Assembly (NCBI RefSeq): GCF_012927445.1
Contig: NZ_JABBPD010000007.1
Location: 434,001-498,000 of the forward strand
Length of the DNA stretch: 64,000 bases
Origin: Rhodoferax sp.
GTDB taxonomy: Bacteria > Pseudomonadota > Gammaproteobacteria > Burkholderiales > Burkholderiaceae_C
Direction of reading: 5' to 3'
Part shown: piece by piece, positions 25,613 through 36,033 of the stretch
Position numbering within the stretch: the stretch's first letter is position 1
Layout: every line of letters starts with the position of its first letter
Translations under genes and position numbers: made by a program
Notes under the pieces: generated by a model
What the model saw: the letters and a program-made list of their open reading frames with translations, nothing else
Told to the model about the DNA's origin: nothing
The model's database searches: none

Positions 25613-25770
25613 TGTCTGTCCACAAAAATGTGGGTTTCCCTTAAGTGGGAAAGTTCCTGGTGTCTCCGACACTGGGAAGGATGAAGGCATCCTCAGACTG
25701 ACCGAGCGGTCAAGCGCTTGGTTGGGGACCTTCACCGGGCCCGCCAATTCGCAAGGATTGGCGGGTTTTT
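25613..25770 (+). ncRNA. Candidate structured RNA or regulatory leader ending in a terminator
   Basis: Five short hairpins follow one another almost without gaps: CCACA-AAAA-TGTGG (25620-25633), TTTCCC-N6-GGGAAA (25635-25652), TTCC-TG-GTGTC-TCC-GACAC-TG-GGAA (25654-25678), AGGATG-AAGG-CATCCT (25678-25693) and TGACC-GAGC-GGTCA (25699-25712). They end in a terminator, CCCGCCAAT-N8-ATTGGCGGG plus TTTTT (25740-25770). No reading frame explains the region. It could be a free small RNA or an attenuating 5' leader of the nitroreductase-like gene that begins 30-50 bp later. It matches no RNA family I can name. Confidence 0.5.
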
Positions 25771-25775
25771 ATTTT
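25740..25775 (+). terminator. Rho-independent terminator
   Basis: A perfect 9-bp stem, CCCGCCAAT / ATTGGCGGG, with an 8-base loop, followed by TTTTTATTTT. It stands 25-60 bp upstream of the next gene, with no plus-strand gene in front of it except the structured region. Confidence 0.85.
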
Positions 25776-25800
25776 CGCCACGCACATCAGGAGTTCAAAC

Positions 25801-26460
25801 ATCAGCACCTTAACCAAAATGGCCCTGGGATTGATCGGCCAGCTCAAGCCGCAACCCGCCGCTGGCGCTGCCGCCAGCACGATGTCCCTGCCGCCGGCCA
25901 GCACCAGCGGTGGTGTGCCGCTGATGCAGGCGCTGGCGCAGCGCCAGTCGCTGCGTGTGTTCGACCCGGCGCCGCTCCCTGAGCAAACCCTGTCCGATTT
26001 ATTGTGGGCGGCCGCTGGCGTCAACCGCCCCGAGCTGGACGGCCGCACCGCCCCCAGCGCGATGAATGCGCAGGAAGTGGATGTTTACGTGGCCTTGCCC
26101 AATGGGCTGTTCCGCTATGTGGCCCCGACCCATACGCTGCATCTGGTGACGGCGTCCGACGTGCGCCGTGTCACCGGCTATCAGGATTTTGTGGACACGG
26201 CGCCGCTGGACCTGGTGTTTGTGGCCGACTTTTCCCGCATGAAGCTGGTGCCCGCCACGCAGCGCGAGTCGTATGCTTCCGTGGCGGCCGGCGCCATGGC
26301 GCAAAACGTCTATTTGTATTGCGCTTCGGCCGGGCTCTCGACGGTGATCCGCGCCTGGATCGACCGCGGCGCGCTGGCGCAGGCGCTGGGCTTGAATAAC
26401 GACCAGCAGGTGCTGCTGGCGCAGACCGTCGGGCGGCCCGGCAAGGCAGACGCGCCTTAA
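25801..26460 (+). CDS. Nitroreductase / SagB-type oxidoreductase family protein
   Basis: The safe part is 213 residues from ATG 25819. However, a good ribosome site (AGGAG, 25789-25793) is placed for a start at 25801, where the codon is ATC; reading from there gives STLTK before the first Met. Nitroreductase-fold features are the R-x-S-x-R-x-F start (RQSLRVFDPAPL), TLSDLLWAAAGVNRP and the flavin-contacting GAMAQNVYLYCASAGL. Such FMN enzymes oxidise thiazolines or reduce nitro compounds and quinones; the substrate is unknown. The stop overlaps that of the convergent acyl carrier protein gene. Confidence 0.8.
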   Translation: MSTLTKMALGLIGQLKPQPAAGAAASTMSLPPASTSGGVPLMQALAQRQSLRVFDPAPLPEQTLSDLLWAAAGVNRPELDGRTAPSAMNAQEVDVYVALPNGLFRYVAPTHTLHLVTASDVRRVTGYQDFVDTAPLDLVFVADFSRMKLVPATQRESYASVAAGAMAQNVYLYCASAGLSTVIRAWIDRGALAQALGLNNDQQVLLAQTVGRPGKADAP

Positions 26461-26708
26461 GCCAGTCGGGTTTGCAGGTAGTCCAGCACGTCGTTGAGGG
26501 AGATCAGCCGGGCATAGTCCGCTTCGGCAATCTCGACGCCCAGGCGTTCATGCAGGCTCACCAGAAAATTGAGCCAGTCCATGGAATCCAGATCCACCTG
26601 CTGGCGCAAAGGCCGGGTCAGTTCCAGCGTCTCGGGTTCCAGTTCCGGCGCAATCGAATGCAACGCGGTTAAAACCGTGTTCAGCAGGGTCTGGCGGTCG
26701 GTTGTCAT
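26457..26708 (-). CDS. Acyl carrier protein
   Basis: An 83-residue acidic protein starting [20 protein letters not shown]. The phosphopantetheine attachment serine is in VDLDSMDWLNFL near residue 41. It is a carrier specialised to this operon rather than the housekeeping AcpP (sequence DSMD rather than DSLD, and no fatty-acid genes nearby). Its ATG overlaps the stop of the E2 gene (ATGA), so it is translated together with the 2-oxoacid dehydrogenase. A carrier protein here suggests that the acyl product is moved from CoA or lipoate to ACP; this is inference. Confidence 0.85.
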   Translation of the reverse strand: MTTDRQTLLNTVLTALHSIAPELEPETLELTRPLRQQVDLDSMDWLNFLVSLHERLGVEIAEADYARLISLNDVLDYLQTRLA

Positions 26709-27943
26709 GGGGGGCTTCCTGGGTTGATACCCGCGTTCTGGCCGGTCTCCGCCAGCGCTTGTGGCCGCTGCAGCCACTCGCGCAGCTCGGCCAGAAACAA
26801 GGCACCCCGGTGGCCGTCCGAGGCCCGGTGATCGGCGGCCAGGGTGGCGCACAGCAGCGGTTGTGCGCGCAGCTCGCCAGCCTGCACCCAGGGCCGCACG
26901 GCCACGCGGCCAAAGCCCACCAACGCCACCTGCGGCGGATAGATCACGCCGAACACCGACTCCACGCCCTGGTCGCCCAGATTGGTGACGGTGAGGGTCG
27001 GGTCGCTCATCTCGGAGCTGCGCAGCGAGCCGGCCCGGGCGCGCTTGACCAGATCGGCCAGTTCAGGCATCAGCTGCGTCAGCGGTTTATCCCCTACATC
27101 GTGCAGCGCCGGGGCCACCAGACCGCCGCCGCGCAGCGAAATCGCCACGCCGGCATGCACGGCCGCACTGGCCTGAAACTGCCCGTCGCGGTAAAAACCA
27201 TTGAGCTCGGGTGTGCGTTTGAGCGCCATGGCCACCGCTTTGAGCAGCAGCACGGCAGGCAAAATGCGCTCGGTGATCGGCAGGCCTTCGTTGCGCTGTA
27301 GTAACCAGGCCAGCGCGTTGGCCATCGGAATCGTCTCCGACAGGTAGTAGTGCGGAATCTCGCGCTTGGAGCGGCTCATGGCGGCAGCGATTGCTTTGCG
27401 CATTTCCTTCTGGCGATCCGGCATGGCGGGTGCGGCTGCGGCAACCCCCGTCGCGGCATCGCGCGCCCGCGCTGCGGCCTCTATGTCGGCCAGCGTGACC
27501 GAGCCCTGCGCGCCGGTGCCGGGCACGCTGTCGGGGTCAATACCGAGTTCCTTGGCCCGCTTGCGCGCCGAGGGCGACACCGCATGCCGGGTTGCCACAG
27601 GCACTTTTGCGGGCTCCGGCACGCGCTGCGGAGCAGATACCTGCGCGGTGGCGGGGACTGCTCTGGCCACTGCTTCAGGTGCCACCGCTGGCGCGGGCGC
27701 CACTTCGCCCGTCGCCAGCAGCGTCGCCAGTACCGCGCCCACCGGCACCTTCTCGCCAGGTTGCACTAGCAACTCATGCACCACGCCGTCGTGCCAGATT
27801 TCGACATCCACCGCCGCTTTTGACGTGTCCACCACCGCCACCACCTGGCCGCGCTTGACGGCCTCGCCCGGTTTGACCTGCCAGGTCAGCAGCGTGCCTT
27901 CGTCCATGTCGGCGCCGAGCGAGGGTAATTTGAATTCGATCAT
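26705..27943 (-). CDS. 2-oxoacid dehydrogenase E2 (dihydrolipoamide acyltransferase)
   Basis: A 412-residue E2. The lipoyl domain is at residues 1-80 (lysine in [13 protein letters not shown]), followed by an Ala/Pro hinge. The peripheral-subunit-binding domain is near residue 125-160 ([19 protein letters not shown]). The catalytic domain ends with [14 protein letters not shown], the HxxxDG motif. The start is ATG 27943, overlapping the E1beta stop by 4 bp. It passes the acyl group from E1 to CoA. E3 (lipoamide dehydrogenase), needed to reoxidise lipoate, is not encoded nearby and must come from elsewhere. Confidence 0.93.
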   Translation of the reverse strand: MIEFKLPSLGADMDEGTLLTWQVKPGEAVKRGQVVAVVDTSKAAVDVEIWHDGVVHELLVQPGEKVPVGAVLATLLATGEVAPAPAVAPEAVARAVPATAQVSAPQRVPEPAKVPVATRHAVSPSARKRAKELGIDPDSVPGTGAQGSVTLADIEAAARARDAATGVAAAAPAMPDRQKEMRKAIAAAMSRSKREIPHYYLSETIPMANALAWLLQRNEGLPITERILPAVLLLKAVAMALKRTPELNGFYRDGQFQASAAVHAGVAISLRGGGLVAPALHDVGDKPLTQLMPELADLVKRARAGSLRSSEMSDPTLTVTNLGDQGVESVFGVIYPPQVALVGFGRVAVRPWVQAGELRAQPLLCATLAADHRASDGHRGALFLAELREWLQRPQALAETGQNAGINPGSPP

Positions 27944-28929
27944 GCCGCGCTTCCCAGCAAGGACCGCACCGCGGCGATGATTTTTGGCACCTGCGGCAGC
28001 GCCGCCTCTTCCAGGTGGCGGGCATACGGAATCGGCACCTCCTCGCTGCACACCCGCGCCAGCGGCGCATCGAGGTCAAAGAAGGCTTGCTCGTTGATGC
28101 GGGCCATCACTTCGGCGGCCAGGCTGCCGGAACGCCAACCCTCGTCAATCACCACGGCGCGCCGGCACTTGCGCACCGAGGCCATGACGGTGGCGTCGTC
28201 GAGCGGACGCAGCACCCGTAGATCGATCACCTCGGCGGCAATCCCTTCGGTCGCCAGTTCCTCCGCCGCGCGCAAGGCTTTCGGCAGGCTGCCACCAAAG
28301 GTGATCAGGCTGACATCGGTGCCGGCGCGGCGCACGCGGGCGCTCTGGATGTCCACCGGACGCGACTCATCGTCCGGCAGTTCGCCCTCCATGTTGTAGA
28401 GCTGCGCATGCTCGAAGATCAGCACCGGGTCCGGGTCGGCCAGCGCCGGTGCCAGCATGCCGCGTGCATCTTCGACCGTGGCGGGCACCAGCACGCGCAG
28501 GCCCGGCACATGGGCATACCAGCCCTCAAAACTGTTCGAATGCTGGGCCGCCACCTGGCGCCCGGCGCCGGTGGCCATGCAGATCACCAGCGGCACCGAA
28601 AACTGGCCTCCCGACATGTGGTGCAACATGGCCGCCGTGTTGACAATCGGGTCGAGCGCCAGCAGGCTGAAATTGACCGTCATGATTTCGACAATCGGCC
28701 GCATGCCGCCCAGCGCGGCACCGATGCCGGCGCCGACAAAACCCAGTTCGGACAGCGGCGTATCGAGGATGCGCTCCGGGCCGAACTCGTCGAGCAGACC
28801 CTTGGACACCGCGTAGGTGCCGCCGTAGCGACCGACGTCCTCGCCCATCAAAAAGACCCGTGGGTCGGCCTGCAGCGCGTCACGCAACGCTTCGCGCAAC
28901 GCCTCGCGGTAAGTGATGCGCCGGCCCAT
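27940..28929 (-). CDS. 2-oxoacid dehydrogenase E1 beta subunit
   Basis: A 329-residue protein starting [20 protein letters not shown]. Family motifs are [40 protein letters not shown] and the C-terminal [13 protein letters not shown]. It forms the alpha2beta2 thiamine-diphosphate enzyme with the next gene. Close relatives are PdhB and AcoB; whether the substrate is pyruvate, acetoin or a branched-chain 2-oxoacid cannot be read from sequence alone. Start and E1alpha stop overlap by 1 bp (TGATG). Confidence 0.93.
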   Translation of the reverse strand: MGRRITYREALREALRDALQADPRVFLMGEDVGRYGGTYAVSKGLLDEFGPERILDTPLSELGFVGAGIGAALGGMRPIVEIMTVNFSLLALDPIVNTAAMLHHMSGGQFSVPLVICMATGAGRQVAAQHSNSFEGWYAHVPGLRVLVPATVEDARGMLAPALADPDPVLIFEHAQLYNMEGELPDDESRPVDIQSARVRRAGTDVSLITFGGSLPKALRAAEELATEGIAAEVIDLRVLRPLDDATVMASVRKCRRAVVIDEGWRSGSLAAEVMARINEQAFFDLDAPLARVCSEEVPIPYARHLEEAALPQVPKIIAAVRSLLGSAA

Positions 28930-29941
28930 CAGAGGCTCGCCTCCTGCCGGGTATGAACGTCGCGCAGCAGGTCTTCCACCGGCTCCCAGGTGCCGGCTTC
29001 GGCGAAGGCCACGGCGGTATCGACCTCGGCCTGGACGGCCGCATCCAGCGCCAGAAATTCGTCTTCCGAGAGAACGCCCTGCGCTTTCAGGCGGGCGCTG
29101 TAGGTGTGGATCGGACCGCGCGTTTTCCAGGCTTCCACCTCTTTTTTGTCGCGGTACAGCTCCGGGTCGAACATCGAGTGGGCGCGAAAGCGGTAGGTCT
29201 GCAGCTCGACAAATACCGGACCGTTCCCCTGTCGCACCTGTTGCGCGGCGCGCTGCACGGCTTCATACACGGCCACCACGTCCATGCCATCAACCCGCAC
29301 CGTGGCCACGCCATAGGACGCCGCCTTCAGGCGCAGATCCGTCTGCGATTCGGAACGCGCCAGCGCCGTGCCCATCGCATAGCGGTTGTTCTCGCAGCAG
29401 AACAGCACCGGCAGTTGCCACAGGGCGCTCAGGTTCATGGCCTCGTGAAAAGCGCCCTCGGCGATCGCACCTTCCCCGAAAAAGCAGGCCGTCAGCGCCA
29501 CGCGCTGGGCCATTTTGTCGGCCAGCGCGAGACCGGCCGCCAGGGGCAGACCACCGCCGACGATGGCCTGGCCGCCAAAGAAGCGGCGGGCGCGGTCAAA
29601 CAGGTGCATGGAGCCACCGCGCCCGCGCGAACAGCCCTCTTGCTTGCCATACATCTCGGCCATGATCGGGCCCATGCCAACGCCGCGCAGCAACGCGTGG
29701 CCGTGCTCGCGGTAGGTGGCCACGAGGTTGTCTTCCGGTAGGAGCGCGCGCAGGGCGCCGGCGGCCACCGCTTCCTCGCCGATGTACAGGTGCAAAAACC
29801 CGCGAATCTTCTGCTGGCCATACAGTTCGGCCGCCTTTTCCTCCATGCGGCGGATGCGCAGCAGGTCGGACAACAGGGCCAATGCAAATGGCTTGTCCCA
29901 GGGGACCGGGCCAGTCGGCGGTGGCGGCACTTCAAAATCAG

Positions 29942-29945
<4 letters not shown>
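28929..29945 (-). CDS. 2-oxoacid dehydrogenase E1 alpha subunit
   Basis: A 338-residue thiamine-diphosphate enzyme. The ThDP motif runs from [17 protein letters not shown] to [10 protein letters not shown] (GDG...N type, here GEGAIAEG). [11 protein letters not shown] is the conserved E1alpha segment. Start is GTG at 29945, overlapping the synthetase stop (GTGA). It decarboxylates a 2-oxoacid and transfers the acyl group to E2. PdhA and AcoA types look alike; the AcoR-like activator 8 kb upstream may hint at acetoin but belongs to another module. Confidence 0.93.
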
Positions 29946-31720
<1,775 letters not shown>

Positions 31721-31774
31721 GCTCCTCCCTGTGTGAGCAAGCTGGGTTTTTGCCCGGCTGCATGAGCTCTCGCT

Positions 31775-32227
31775 TTAACTTCTCTCGGTCAGCTCCCGAT
31801 CCCGGGCGCCGGCCAGTCCTTCGGCGAGATTCGCCAACTCACGGGTCAACAGTTCAAGCACGTCCTCCATCGTCACGATGCCAACCAGCCGGCCGGCATC
31901 GTCCACAATCACCAGTCGGCGCAGCCGGTGCAACTTCATCAGTTGGACCGCATCCATCGCATCCATTTCGGGGTTGGCCACCACAAGGTCAACCGACATG
32001 ATGTCGCCGGCGGTAAAAACGGCCGGGTCCAGGCCCTCGGCCATCAACTCCAGCACCAGGTCGCGATCCGTCACGATGCCCACCGGCTTGTTTTCCTCCC
32101 CCGCCTCGACCACCACCAAGGCCCCAATGTGATGCTTGCGCATGAGTTGCGCCACCACCAGCGCTGTGGTCTCATGTTGCACCACGGCGACCACCGAGGT
32201 CGCAAAGTCCTTCAGTTGAGTTGCCAT
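31775..32227 (-). CDS. CBS domain pair protein
   Basis: A 150-residue cytoplasmic protein made of two CBS repeats (IGALVVVEAGEENKPVGIVTD and RRLVIVDDAGRLVGIVTMED). Such stand-alone pairs bind adenine nucleotides and sense energy state. It lies between the BON gene and the acyl-CoA synthetase gene on the same strand (55 bp before the latter) and probably belongs to the same transcript, where it may tune the pathway to AMP/ATP. Confidence 0.9.
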   Translation of the reverse strand: MATQLKDFATSVVAVVQHETTALVVAQLMRKHHIGALVVVEAGEENKPVGIVTDRDLVLELMAEGLDPAVFTAGDIMSVDLVVANPEMDAMDAVQLMKLHRLRRLVIVDDAGRLVGIVTMEDVLELLTRELANLAEGLAGARDRELTERS

Positions 32228-32285
32228 TTGCGTACTCCCAAGGGGTCGTCAGAACAGAAAAAAGCTAAAAAAAGCAGAAGGCTCG

Positions 32286-32939
32286 CTACTCCTCAATCGT
32301 CAGCTGGTTGTTGACGCGACTCACGCCAGGAGCCGACCAAGTCGCCCCCTCGGCGGCACTTCTTTCCGCCCAGGAGTGAACGTGCCCCCGCAGGGTCACC
32401 ACGCTGCCGTCCATCGAAATTTCAATCCGGCGCGCTTCGCGCATCGCCTGGCGGGTCAGCGCATCCTGAATCCGGTTGGACAGATTGACCGGGATCGGCA
32501 GCGCCTTGAGCCGGATGTTGTCGGTGATTCCCACCACGCCCTTGAGCGGGCGGACCATGCGCTCCACCGCGCGCCGCTGAAAATTCCAGTCGAGCTCACC
32601 GCTCAGGGTGACCCAGCCTTTTTCGACCGTCACTTTGACCCGGTCCTGCGGCACCGAGGTGTTCCAGCCTAAAGCATGTTCCACCGCGGTGGCGATCTCG
32701 GTGTCGCTGCGTTGGTGAATGCCCATCGGTACCACGTCCACTTCGACCGCAATCGCCTTCACGCCGGACACCCGCTCCACCGCGCGTCTGGCCGCCACCT
32801 TCTCGGCATAGGTGTCCAAATGGCCGGTCAAGGTCACCACCCCGTCGTTGACCGCGACCCCGACCCGGGCTTCCGGAACCAGCGGGTCCCACGATAGCTC
32901 GGTCAATACGTCTTTTTTCAAATCTGAATCAGTCTTCAT
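32286..32939 (-). CDS. Protein with three BON domains
   Basis: A 217-residue protein from ATG 32939 (CCAGGAG upstream). Three BON repeats are seen near residues 5-70 (GVAVNDGVVTLTGHLDTYAEK), 80-145 (KVTVEKGWVTLSGELDWNFQR) and 150-215 (EISMDGSVVTLRGHVHSWAER). No signal peptide, so unlike OsmY it appears cytoplasmic. BON domains bind membranes or ligands and are common in stress proteins. It heads the minus-strand run and is divergent from a phosphoribosyltransferase gene with an FNR-type box between. Confidence 0.88.
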   Translation of the reverse strand: MKTDSDLKKDVLTELSWDPLVPEARVGVAVNDGVVTLTGHLDTYAEKVAARRAVERVSGVKAIAVEVDVVPMGIHQRSDTEIATAVEHALGWNTSVPQDRVKVTVEKGWVTLSGELDWNFQRRAVERMVRPLKGVVGITDNIRLKALPIPVNLSNRIQDALTRQAMREARRIEISMDGSVVTLRGHVHSWAERSAAEGATWSAPGVSRVNNQLTIEE

Positions 32940-33013
32940 GGTGACTCCTGGTTTGCACAACAACACAACACCCGATGGATCACTTCAGAATAATCCTGGC
33001 CGGATGCGGCACT

Positions 33014-33027
33014 TTGAGAAAAATCAA
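33014..33027. promoter_or_regulatory. FNR/CRP-type box (TTGAG-N4-ATCAA)
   Basis: TTGAG-AAAA-ATCAA differs from the FNR consensus TTGAT-N4-ATCAA at one position. It lies between the divergent BON gene (start 32939) and the phosphoribosyltransferase gene (start 33061), 75 bp from the former, where an activator site could drive the long minus-strand run. Confidence 0.65.
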
Positions 33028-33060
33028 ATCCCCAACGGTGCAACCCCGCAGACTGCCACC

Positions 33061-33684
33061 ATGTTTCGAGATCGCAATGAAGCGGCCACGCGCCTGGCCG
33101 ATAAACTCAAAGCCTACCGCGGCCAAAATCCGCTGGTCCTGGCCATTCCACGGGGTGCCGTGCCCATGGCCAAAATCATTGCGGACAAGCTGGAGGGTGA
33201 CTTTGATGTGGTGCTGGTGCGCAAGCTGCGTGCGCCCCACCAGCCGGAACTGGCCATTGGTTCGGTCAACGAAAGCGGCTGGACCTACAAATCCAATTTC
33301 GCCGAACTCTATGGCGCCAACAAAGACTACATCGAAGCCGAAAAACGCCTGCAGATGGAAACCATTCGCCAGCGGCGCGCGCAGTACACGCCGATCCGCC
33401 CACCGCTCGACCCGGCGGGCCGTATCGTCATCGTGATCGACGATGGCCTGGCCACCGGGGCCACCATGATCTCGGCGCTGCACGGCTTGCGGGCCAGCAA
33501 ACCGGCCAAGCTGGTGTGCGCGGTGCCGGTCGCGCCACCGGATACGCTGGTCAAAGTGGCTGATATGGCGGACGAGCTGGTGTGTCTGGAAGCGCCCGAA
33601 TTTTTTCAGGCGGTGGGGCAGTTTTATCAGCACTTCCCGCAGGTGGACGACGCCGAAGTGATCGAGATCCTGAAAGGGTCCTGA
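33061..33684 (+). CDS. Phosphoribosyltransferase family protein
   Basis: A 207-residue protein (MFRDRNEAATRLADKLKAYR). The PRPP-binding loop is VIVIDDGLATGATM near residues 120-135 and the early motif LAIPRGAVPMAKII is typical of the stress-associated PRTase family often fused or adjacent to dienelactone-hydrolase-like proteins. Such a hydrolase gene does follow here, though on the other strand. The base substrate is not known for this group. Confidence 0.88.
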   Translation: MFRDRNEAATRLADKLKAYRGQNPLVLAIPRGAVPMAKIIADKLEGDFDVVLVRKLRAPHQPELAIGSVNESGWTYKSNFAELYGANKDYIEAEKRLQMETIRQRRAQYTPIRPPLDPAGRIVIVIDDGLATGATMISALHGLRASKPAKLVCAVPVAPPDTLVKVADMADELVCLEAPEFFQAVGQFYQHFPQVDDAEVIEILKGS

Positions 33685-33717
33685 AGCCGCCGGCAACTCA
33701 CTTGCCGCCGCAAGACC

Positions 33718-34365
33718 TCAGGTTTTTAAATACTGGCTGAACCAGGTCGCGGCTTGGCGTGCCACTTCTTCCAGCGTGCCCGCTTCTTCAAATAAATGGG
33801 TCGCGCCTGGAATGATGACCAATTCTTTGGTGCAGGGCAGCCGCGCATAGGCGTCCCGGTTGAGCTCAATCACTTCCTCATCCCGGCCGCCGACCAGCAG
33901 CAGGGTGGGGGACTTGACCTTGGTTAAATCATGGTTTCCCGCCAGGTCCGGCCGACCGCCGCGCGAGACCACGGCACGAATATCGGCGCCCAATCCCGCC
34001 GCTGCCTGCAACGCGGCGGCGGCACCGGTGCTGGCGCCAAAGTAGGCAATCGGCAGCTGTCGGGTCGACGGGTGCAGTTTGACCCAGCAGGTGGCGACCA
34101 GCAGCCGGTGTGTCAACAGGGCAATGTCAAAGCGGGTCAGATAGTCCAGGTCTTCAGCGAGTGTGAGCAGGTCCAGCAGCAAGGTGCCGACCCCGTGTTC
34201 GCGCAGCACCCGGGCCACATAATTGTTGCGCGGACTGTGGCGGCTGCTGCCGCTGCCATGGGCAAACAGCACGATGCCCTGGGCGTTGGCCGGCAACTCC
34301 AGCATGCCCTCCATGTGGACGTCGTCCACCGGGATTTGGACCAGTTCTTCAAGCGCTGGATGCAT
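33718..34365 (-). CDS. Alpha/beta hydrolase (dienelactone hydrolase-like)
   Basis: A 215-residue hydrolase from ATG 34365. The nucleophile elbow is YFGASTGAAA (GxSxG), Asp in LLVGGRDEEV and His in IIPGATHLFEE complete the triad; the oxyanion region is LFAHGSGSSRHSPRN. Proteins of this group occur together with the PRTase family in stress clusters, and this pair is adjacent and convergent. It is the last gene of the AmmeMemoRadiSam run (19 bp from the radical SAM gene). Confidence 0.88.
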   Translation of the reverse strand: MHPALEELVQIPVDDVHMEGMLELPANAQGIVLFAHGSGSSRHSPRNNYVARVLREHGVGTLLLDLLTLAEDLDYLTRFDIALLTHRLLVATCWVKLHPSTRQLPIAYFGASTGAAAALQAAAGLGADIRAVVSRGGRPDLAGNHDLTKVKSPTLLLVGGRDEEVIELNRDAYARLPCTKELVIIPGATHLFEEAGTLEEVARQAATWFSQYLKT

Positions 34366-34384
34366 GGGATCGCCTTTTTGCCGC

Positions 34385-35464
34385 TCAGGCAGCCATCGAA
34401 ATCGGAATGCGTTTTCTGCCAAATTTGCCGCTCTGCGTGCCAAAACGTCCGGCCACGGCCGTACCGCAGTTCGGGCAATGGCCATCCGGCGTGAGCTTGT
34501 ATTGTTTGATCTGGTACCAGTCGCGCACGATGAGCGGCGCCTGGCAGTCCGGGCAGAAAGTGGTATCGCCTTCGGCGTGATGCACATTGCCGGTGTAGAC
34601 ATAGTGCAAGCCCGCTTTGAGGGCGATGTTGCGGGCGCGAATCAGCGTGGCCGGGGGTGTCGCTGGCACGTCCGGCATCTTGTGGTCGGGATGAAAAGCC
34701 GAGAAGTGCAGCGGGACATCCGGCCCCAGTTCTTTCAAAATCCAGTCGCACATCGCGCTGATTTCCGCGTCCGAGTCGTTGTGGCCGGGGATGAGCAAGG
34801 TGGTGATCTCGAACCAGACCTGGGTCTCCTGTTTGAGGTAGATCAGGGTGTCGAGCACCGGCTGCAGGTGGGAGCCGGTGAGCTTGAAATAGAAGTCGTC
34901 GGTGAAGGCCTTCAGGTCGACATTGGCCGCGTCCATCTTGGCGTAAAAATCACGCCGTGGCTGGTCGTGCATGTAGCCGGCCGTCACGGCCACCGCCTGT
35001 ACGCCGTGCGCATGGCAGGCATCAGCGACGTCCATCGCGTACTCGGCAAAAATCACCGGATCGTTGTAGGTAAAGGCCACACTCTTGCAGCCATATTTGA
35101 GCGCCTCTGAGGCGATAGTTTCCGGCGAGGCCTGGTCCATCAGGCGGTCCATGTCGCGCGACTTGCTGATGTCCCAGTTCTGGCAAAACTTGCAGGCCAG
35201 ATTGCAGCCAGCAGTGCCAAACGACAGCACGCTGCTGCCGGGGTAGAAATGGTTCAGCGGCTTTTTTTCGATCGGGTCGATGCAGAAGCCCGACGAGCGA
35301 CCGTAGGTGGTGAGGATTATCTGGTCGCCCTGACGGGCGCGCACAAAACAGGCGCCGCGCTGCCCCTCATGCAGCTTGCAGTCGCGCGGGCACAGGTCAC
35401 ACTGGATGCGGCCGTCTTGAAGCGCGTGCCACCAACGGCCTGGATAGCTGGATTCTTGCATCAT
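34385..35464 (-). CDS. amrS: AmmeMemoRadiSam system radical SAM enzyme
   Basis: A 359-residue protein. The SAM-cluster motif is CNLACKFCQNW near residue 90. An N-terminal Cys set (CDLCPRDC, GACFVR) and two C-terminal CxxC pairs (CPDC, CPNC) may bind further metal centres. It resembles pyruvate formate-lyase activating enzymes (GTAGCNLACKFC, LKAFTDDFY). The system has been defined by co-occurrence with Memo and AMMECR1 proteins; the reaction is unknown. The start ATG at 35464 overlaps the AMMECR1 stop (ATGA). Confidence 0.93.
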   Translation of the reverse strand: MMQESSYPGRWWHALQDGRIQCDLCPRDCKLHEGQRGACFVRARQGDQIILTTYGRSSGFCIDPIEKKPLNHFYPGSSVLSFGTAGCNLACKFCQNWDISKSRDMDRLMDQASPETIASEALKYGCKSVAFTYNDPVIFAEYAMDVADACHAHGVQAVAVTAGYMHDQPRRDFYAKMDAANVDLKAFTDDFYFKLTGSHLQPVLDTLIYLKQETQVWFEITTLLIPGHNDSDAEISAMCDWILKELGPDVPLHFSAFHPDHKMPDVPATPPATLIRARNIALKAGLHYVYTGNVHHAEGDTTFCPDCQAPLIVRDWYQIKQYKLTPDGHCPNCGTAVAGRFGTQSGKFGRKRIPISMAA

Positions 35465-36033
35465 GAGCCCTCGGTTTCTTTCCATTTGCGCACGGTGTAG
35501 CGCTGCAGTCGCATCCCTTCGGCCCAAAAATCAGGTGGCAGCCCGGCCTTGTATTTGAGGTGGGCGATGAACTCGGGGGCGCTGGGCAATTGCTCCCACA
35601 CCTGCGGTAAAAAGGTGCTGCGGTAACGGCCAAATTCAAGCACCACCCCATCTATGCCGGGTTGCAACTGGGCCAGTGCCTGGGCCTCCGTGTCAAAGCG
35701 CATCGGTTGCATGGCAGACAGCAAAGACACTTCAATGTCCGTCTGGTCCAGCTCAGTGACCGTCAGCGCTGAAAAGCGGGTGTCCTGCAGGGCGGCGGCC
35801 ACGGCATTCGATTTGACATCGGCGAGCAGGGTGCGGCGTGCTTCCAGCGTGCCAATGCAGCCCCGCAGTTGCCCGCCCTGGGTCAGCGTGACAAAACAGG
35901 CGCCCATCTCCTGCAACCAGACCGCATCTTCGGCAACCTCAAGGGTGCGACCCAGGGCCACCGAGATGGCGGCACGGGCAATCGGCAGCAAGGTCTTGCC
36001 GCGCTCCGCAGCGTTGGCGTCAGTGGATGTCAT
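35461..36033 (-). CDS. amrA: AmmeMemoRadiSam system protein A (AMMECR1 domain)
   Basis: A 190-residue AMMECR1 domain protein. The signature is LRGCIGTLEARRTLLADV near residue 60, with the invariant Cys; later motifs DTRFSALTVTELD and DGVVLEFGRYRSTFLPQVW also match. Biochemical role unknown in any organism. It overlaps the Memo gene by 14 bp and the radical SAM gene by 4 bp, so the three proteins are made together. Confidence 0.93.
   Translation of the reverse strand: MTSTDANAAERGKTLLPIARAAISVALGRTLEVAEDAVWLQEMGACFVTLTQGGQLRGCIGTLEARRTLLADVKSNAVAAALQDTRFSALTVTELDQTDIEVSLLSAMQPMRFDTEAQALAQLQPGIDGVVLEFGRYRSTFLPQVWEQLPSAPEFIAHLKYKAGLPPDFWAEGMRLQRYTVRKWKETEGS

Noticed and set aside
25613..25770. 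6S RNA
   Set aside because: 6S RNA has a long closing stem and a large central bubble; here there are five separate short hairpins and then a terminator.
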